Source: Bombyx mori (Eukaryota; Arthropoda; Insecta; Lepidoptera; Bombycidae). From it: 64,000 nt of DNA. Positions 61,401 to 64,000 of the stretch are shown piece by piece. The notes beneath the pieces were generated by a model that was given only the letters and a program-made list of their open reading frames with translations, had not been told where the DNA came from and did no database searches. The stretch covers positions 8,184,001 through 8,248,000 of the forward strand of contig NC_085108.1 in the NCBI RefSeq assembly GCF_030269925.1. The letters run 5' to 3'. Made by a program: the position numbers and the translations under genes. Position 1 is the first letter of the stretch, and every line of letters starts with the position of its first letter.

Positions 61401-63626
61401 AAGGCAATAGATAAATATTTTCAGAGCGCTCGGAATAAGAACGCTTTACCATTGAGTAAAGAACAAATTTACAACGAATTATACAGTTCCTTATTTAAAG
61501 TACCGATACCTAACGAGACATCTGTGATCGAACTACTCGAGGAAGTGAAGTTGAGGTGTGAAATTGACGCTTGGTTCGAAAGTTTACCTATAAAAAGTAC
61601 AGACGATGTAATCGTGCTGTTACAGTGGGACAAATTATTATCCACGTTGGCAAAACGAATATGTGAAATAGAAAGAATCGAACAGAAACCGGATGATAAG
61701 ATACGACGAGAGATTAATAAATTACTGAAAAAACTGCCTTTATTGCCAAACAACAACATTGACGATCAAGTTGATAAATTATGCGTTGCTCTAAAATCTA
61801 ATACAGATCGTAGAAAAAGTACGAGCAAAGATCGTCGTAAAGATTCTAAGGGTAAGAGCAAAAGTAAAAGCAAAACAAAGAGCAGTTCTAGCAGCACAGG
61901 TCTAGATAATAAAATAGAGACTGGTTCAACTCCAACCACTGATTCGCCTCATGTAAACATCGATGATCAGTTAAAAAAAAGTCCTGTAGATCTTATTATT
62001 GAAATAGTAAATAAATGGTGCAATGATCTGCCCCTGCCTTGTGCAACGCCACAGGAAATGGAAGTAGCGAATGAAATCAAACAATTTGTATTCTTGAAGA
62101 TCATAATGAAAGTGAGTGAACTAAATTGTGATGCGAAAATATTTGCCAATGATTATCTTTATAACGTGTTACTTGATGAAGAATTAGACAAAATTCTATC
62201 AGCACTGCCGCAATCTTACGAATTACAACAAAGTAAAGAAGATAGAAAACGTGTTTTAAAAGAAAACATTATAAACACAAAATGTTTCATCGCAGAAGAA
62301 AAGGCTCGTTATGATTACAAGCAAAGTTTAAAAGATACAGTTAAATCTGTACTTGAAGAGCCGAAAAATCTTACCCAGGGTGAAGCTTGCGATTTTAATA
62401 CTCTAGTTGAAGAAATTATTAATGATTTTTTGCTTTATTACCATTACCAAGGTACAGAAATACAAGATAAACAAGAGTTTAAAACGAAGTTGTATGAGGC
62501 AGTAGTACAATATTTCACGAACTTGGATACTAAAGGGAACATTCAACATTTGGATCCGCTTATGGTTAGAAATCAATTAATAAGCGAACTTGCAAAAGTA
62601 CCGGTTCCTAGCCAGGCTGTTGTGTTTGAAGAACTCAGAGAAATCGTATTGAAAAGCGATGTGAACGATTTCTTCAATGAGCTTGCAGTCTCCGAGAAAG
62701 ACTCCGAAAACGGCTCTGAGAAAGCAAAACTAAAAAATCATCTGAAAATTACACTCACAAATAAATTACTTGATCTACAAAGAAATGGTTTTAACGAGGC
62801 CAATGACAGTAAAATAAGAAGTGAAATAAATAGTTGCCTACAAAAACTAAGTAAAGAAGTGAATCCAGCACTTGTAAATAAATTTATAAATAAGTTAACG
62901 GGTCGAATGAAAAAAATAGTGCCCCTGAGAGATGTAGAGGACCAATCTATGAGGAATCGAATGCAATCGACAAATCAATCAATTGCTTATAACTGGCATA
63001 GGAAACCAGAGTCACTAAACCCTAGCATCACGTCACACAAACCAAGACAAATTCGTGCTGACGATACTTGGAGCTCTTCACGGAAGACTCCTCAAAGTTC
63101 ATATAATATTGAGGGCATTAATCCCAGGAGTTTGCAGGGTACTATAACGTCCTTTCCTGGTTTCGAGGCTAGAGTTATCATGTCTTCCACAAAAGATAAT
63201 CGTCAATTAAGCAATAAGTCTGCAGTTAATATTAATACGGAAAAAATAAACTCTGCTCGAGCATTGCCATCTAGTGGACCTGATCCAGAAACTATTTTAG
63301 AAACTGACCTACAAAGACTACTACCACCTTTCAGAGACTACTTTGCAGAATTCAAAGCTAAGGTTCGTGAAGTTGGAACGAACGAGTTACAGTCTGTTCC
63401 AGTAAAAGGCGTAGCACCAAAAAAACAAAATGTACAAATGAAAAAAACACGTTTTTCACCAGAAAGCACAGATGAAGAAAGTGTTTGTTTGTGCGTCAGA
63501 AGAAAGTTACGAAATAATAACCGGCCACGTTACCTTAGAAAATTATTCTGTGACGATTTTGATGATTGTAGACCTTGGCTGAGAACGAGATGCCGAATGC
63601 CATTAACTGGTATTTTATTTTTCTAG
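55419..63626 (+). CDS. Unrecognised ~2,000-residue modular helical protein
   Basis: Proposed exons: 55419-55479 (MAATETVNELLQDTLKNTIN), 55965-56176 (donor gtaggt), 57834-63626 (stop); phases agree (1, then 0), about 2,021 aa. The 5.8-kb last exon is fully open from its acceptor (aattaaatttcag); no ATG occurs at its start, which argues for upstream exons. The protein is acidic/basic, mainly helical and repetitive, with two alternating modules. One has a Trp-x2-LP-L core (EWMDTLP, DWLNTLPL, DWLQNLPLL, AWFESLPI, KWCNDLPLP). The other begins 'I.xFI' and ends in 'L..VPIP'. A Lys/Ser-rich linker (KGKSKSKSKTKSSSSSTG) lies at ~61850-61905 and a Cys/Arg-rich stretch at the C-terminus. AATAAA at ~63714. 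I do not recognise the family. If intron 2 is retained, a 96-residue protein ending at 56194 results. Confidence 0.7.
55650..55875 (+). mobile_element. Jockey/CR1-type LINE 3' end
   Basis: 'tttttgccacgtaccatccgg' to 'acaagggcaataaaaaaaaaaaaa', a 5'-truncated tail copy in intron 1 of the large gene, ~90 bp before its exon 2. Confidence 0.85.
56229..56405. mobile_element. Palindromic MITE, copy 5
   Basis: 'cagtgtgcttagtgcgagtttc' to 'acgcactaagcacactg', with the centre 'gcccctagcggcaaacgtac'. In intron 2 of the large gene. Confidence 0.85.
56513..56862 (-). mobile_element. Bm1-type SINE, near full length
   Basis: Reverse copy with an internal deletion after 'cagtaattacgcaaacg'. It reaches the tRNA-like head at 56838-56862 (aggccacgacgacttc). 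Confidence 0.8.
56862..57200 (+). mobile_element. Strongly diverged SINE
   Basis: SINE-like order is kept (gaagtagtcc, 'tttgaagggtgggacaac', 'gacctcgtccactcatcgatgc') but the sequence is much changed. It abuts the preceding reverse copy head to head. Confidence 0.5.
57520..57665 (-). repeat. LINE 3' tail, reverse copy
   Basis: 'ggtgggctcacggggctctaacc ... gatccggcgagaaactcag' is the reverse of the tail at 2750-2900. It ends ~170 bp before the acceptor of the large exon. Confidence 0.6.
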
Positions 63627-64000
63627 GAAGTTTAATTAATTACCAAGTTACTACAGTTAGCTACTACACCAGAATAATAACGAAATGTGTTGCATTTCAA
63701 CATGATTTTTCTAAATAAAAAGAAAAAGAACGTTAGCATATTTTTTATCTTCTTATAACTAATACGCAAACACGAATAAATTACTTCGTTACTTTATGAG
63801 CACCTAAATAATTTAAAATAAAATCGTCCATTTTTAAAGAAGTATCGTTTAAATTCGATTGTTAGTTTGATTTTAGCAGCACCATCTAGTATGTAAGTCT
63901 CATATTAAGTGTATCTATGTAGTGTATCAATGTGTATCGAGTGTGTCAATATTTATGTATATGTGTTAGTGTAGTGTATGTTCTGTTTTTCCAACAGGAA

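Noticed and set aside
1..64000. CRISPR array, operons, bacterial ribosome sites
   Set aside because: None seen. Introns, SINEs and LINEs show this is a eukaryotic nuclear sequence; direct repeats are explained by mobile elements and simple repeats.

Overview
This is a eukaryotic, lepidopteran nuclear window, most likely from a silkworm (Bombyx). The strongest clue is a tRNA-derived SINE of the silkworm Bm1 type, present in more than a dozen copies on both strands. Host genes have short exons with GT-AG introns and are spaced by many transposable elements. No bacterial features, CRISPR array or rRNA were seen.

Five host genes can be assembled from exons whose reading phases agree at every junction. 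(1) 14772-32150, plus strand: a secreted protein with an eight-cysteine SVWC (Vago-like) domain and an unusually long charged tail, 12 exons, about 479 aa. (2) 33426-35656, minus: LYRM4/ISD11, an iron-sulfur cluster assembly factor, 3 exons, 88 aa. (3) 36865-44203, plus: a type II membrane GT31 beta-1,3-glycosyltransferase with a roughly 139-residue insertion in its catalytic domain, 8 exons. (4) 49923-52892, minus: a secreted JHBP/takeout-like protein, 5 exons, 220 aa. (5) 55419-63626, plus: an unrecognised protein of about 2,000 residues built from repeated helical modules.

Layout. 1-14.7 kb is gene-free and repeat-dense: a maT (DD37D) transposon, LINE 3' tails, a 60-bp triplication, a Jockey/CR1-type LINE nested inside an RTE-type LINE, SINEs and Helitron-like elements. 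14.8-32.2 kb is gene 1; its introns carry a Tc1 element, hAT-type MITEs, palindromic MITEs and a 5.2-kb Ty3/gypsy (CsRn1-like) LTR retrotransposon with an env-like tail remnant. 33-44 kb holds LYRM4 and GT31 head to head. 44-50 kb is repeats only. 50-53 kb is the JHBP-like gene. 53-55.4 kb is repeats including a perfect 35-bp hairpin. 55.4-63.7 kb is the large repeat-protein gene.

The five genes do not form an obvious pathway. They are a chance neighbourhood of secreted, Golgi, mitochondrial and unknown proteins. Gene order is tail-to-tail (1/2), head-to-head (2/3), tail-to-tail (3/4) and head-to-head (4/5), so two shared promoter regions are possible: 35.66-36.86 kb and 52.9-55.4 kb.
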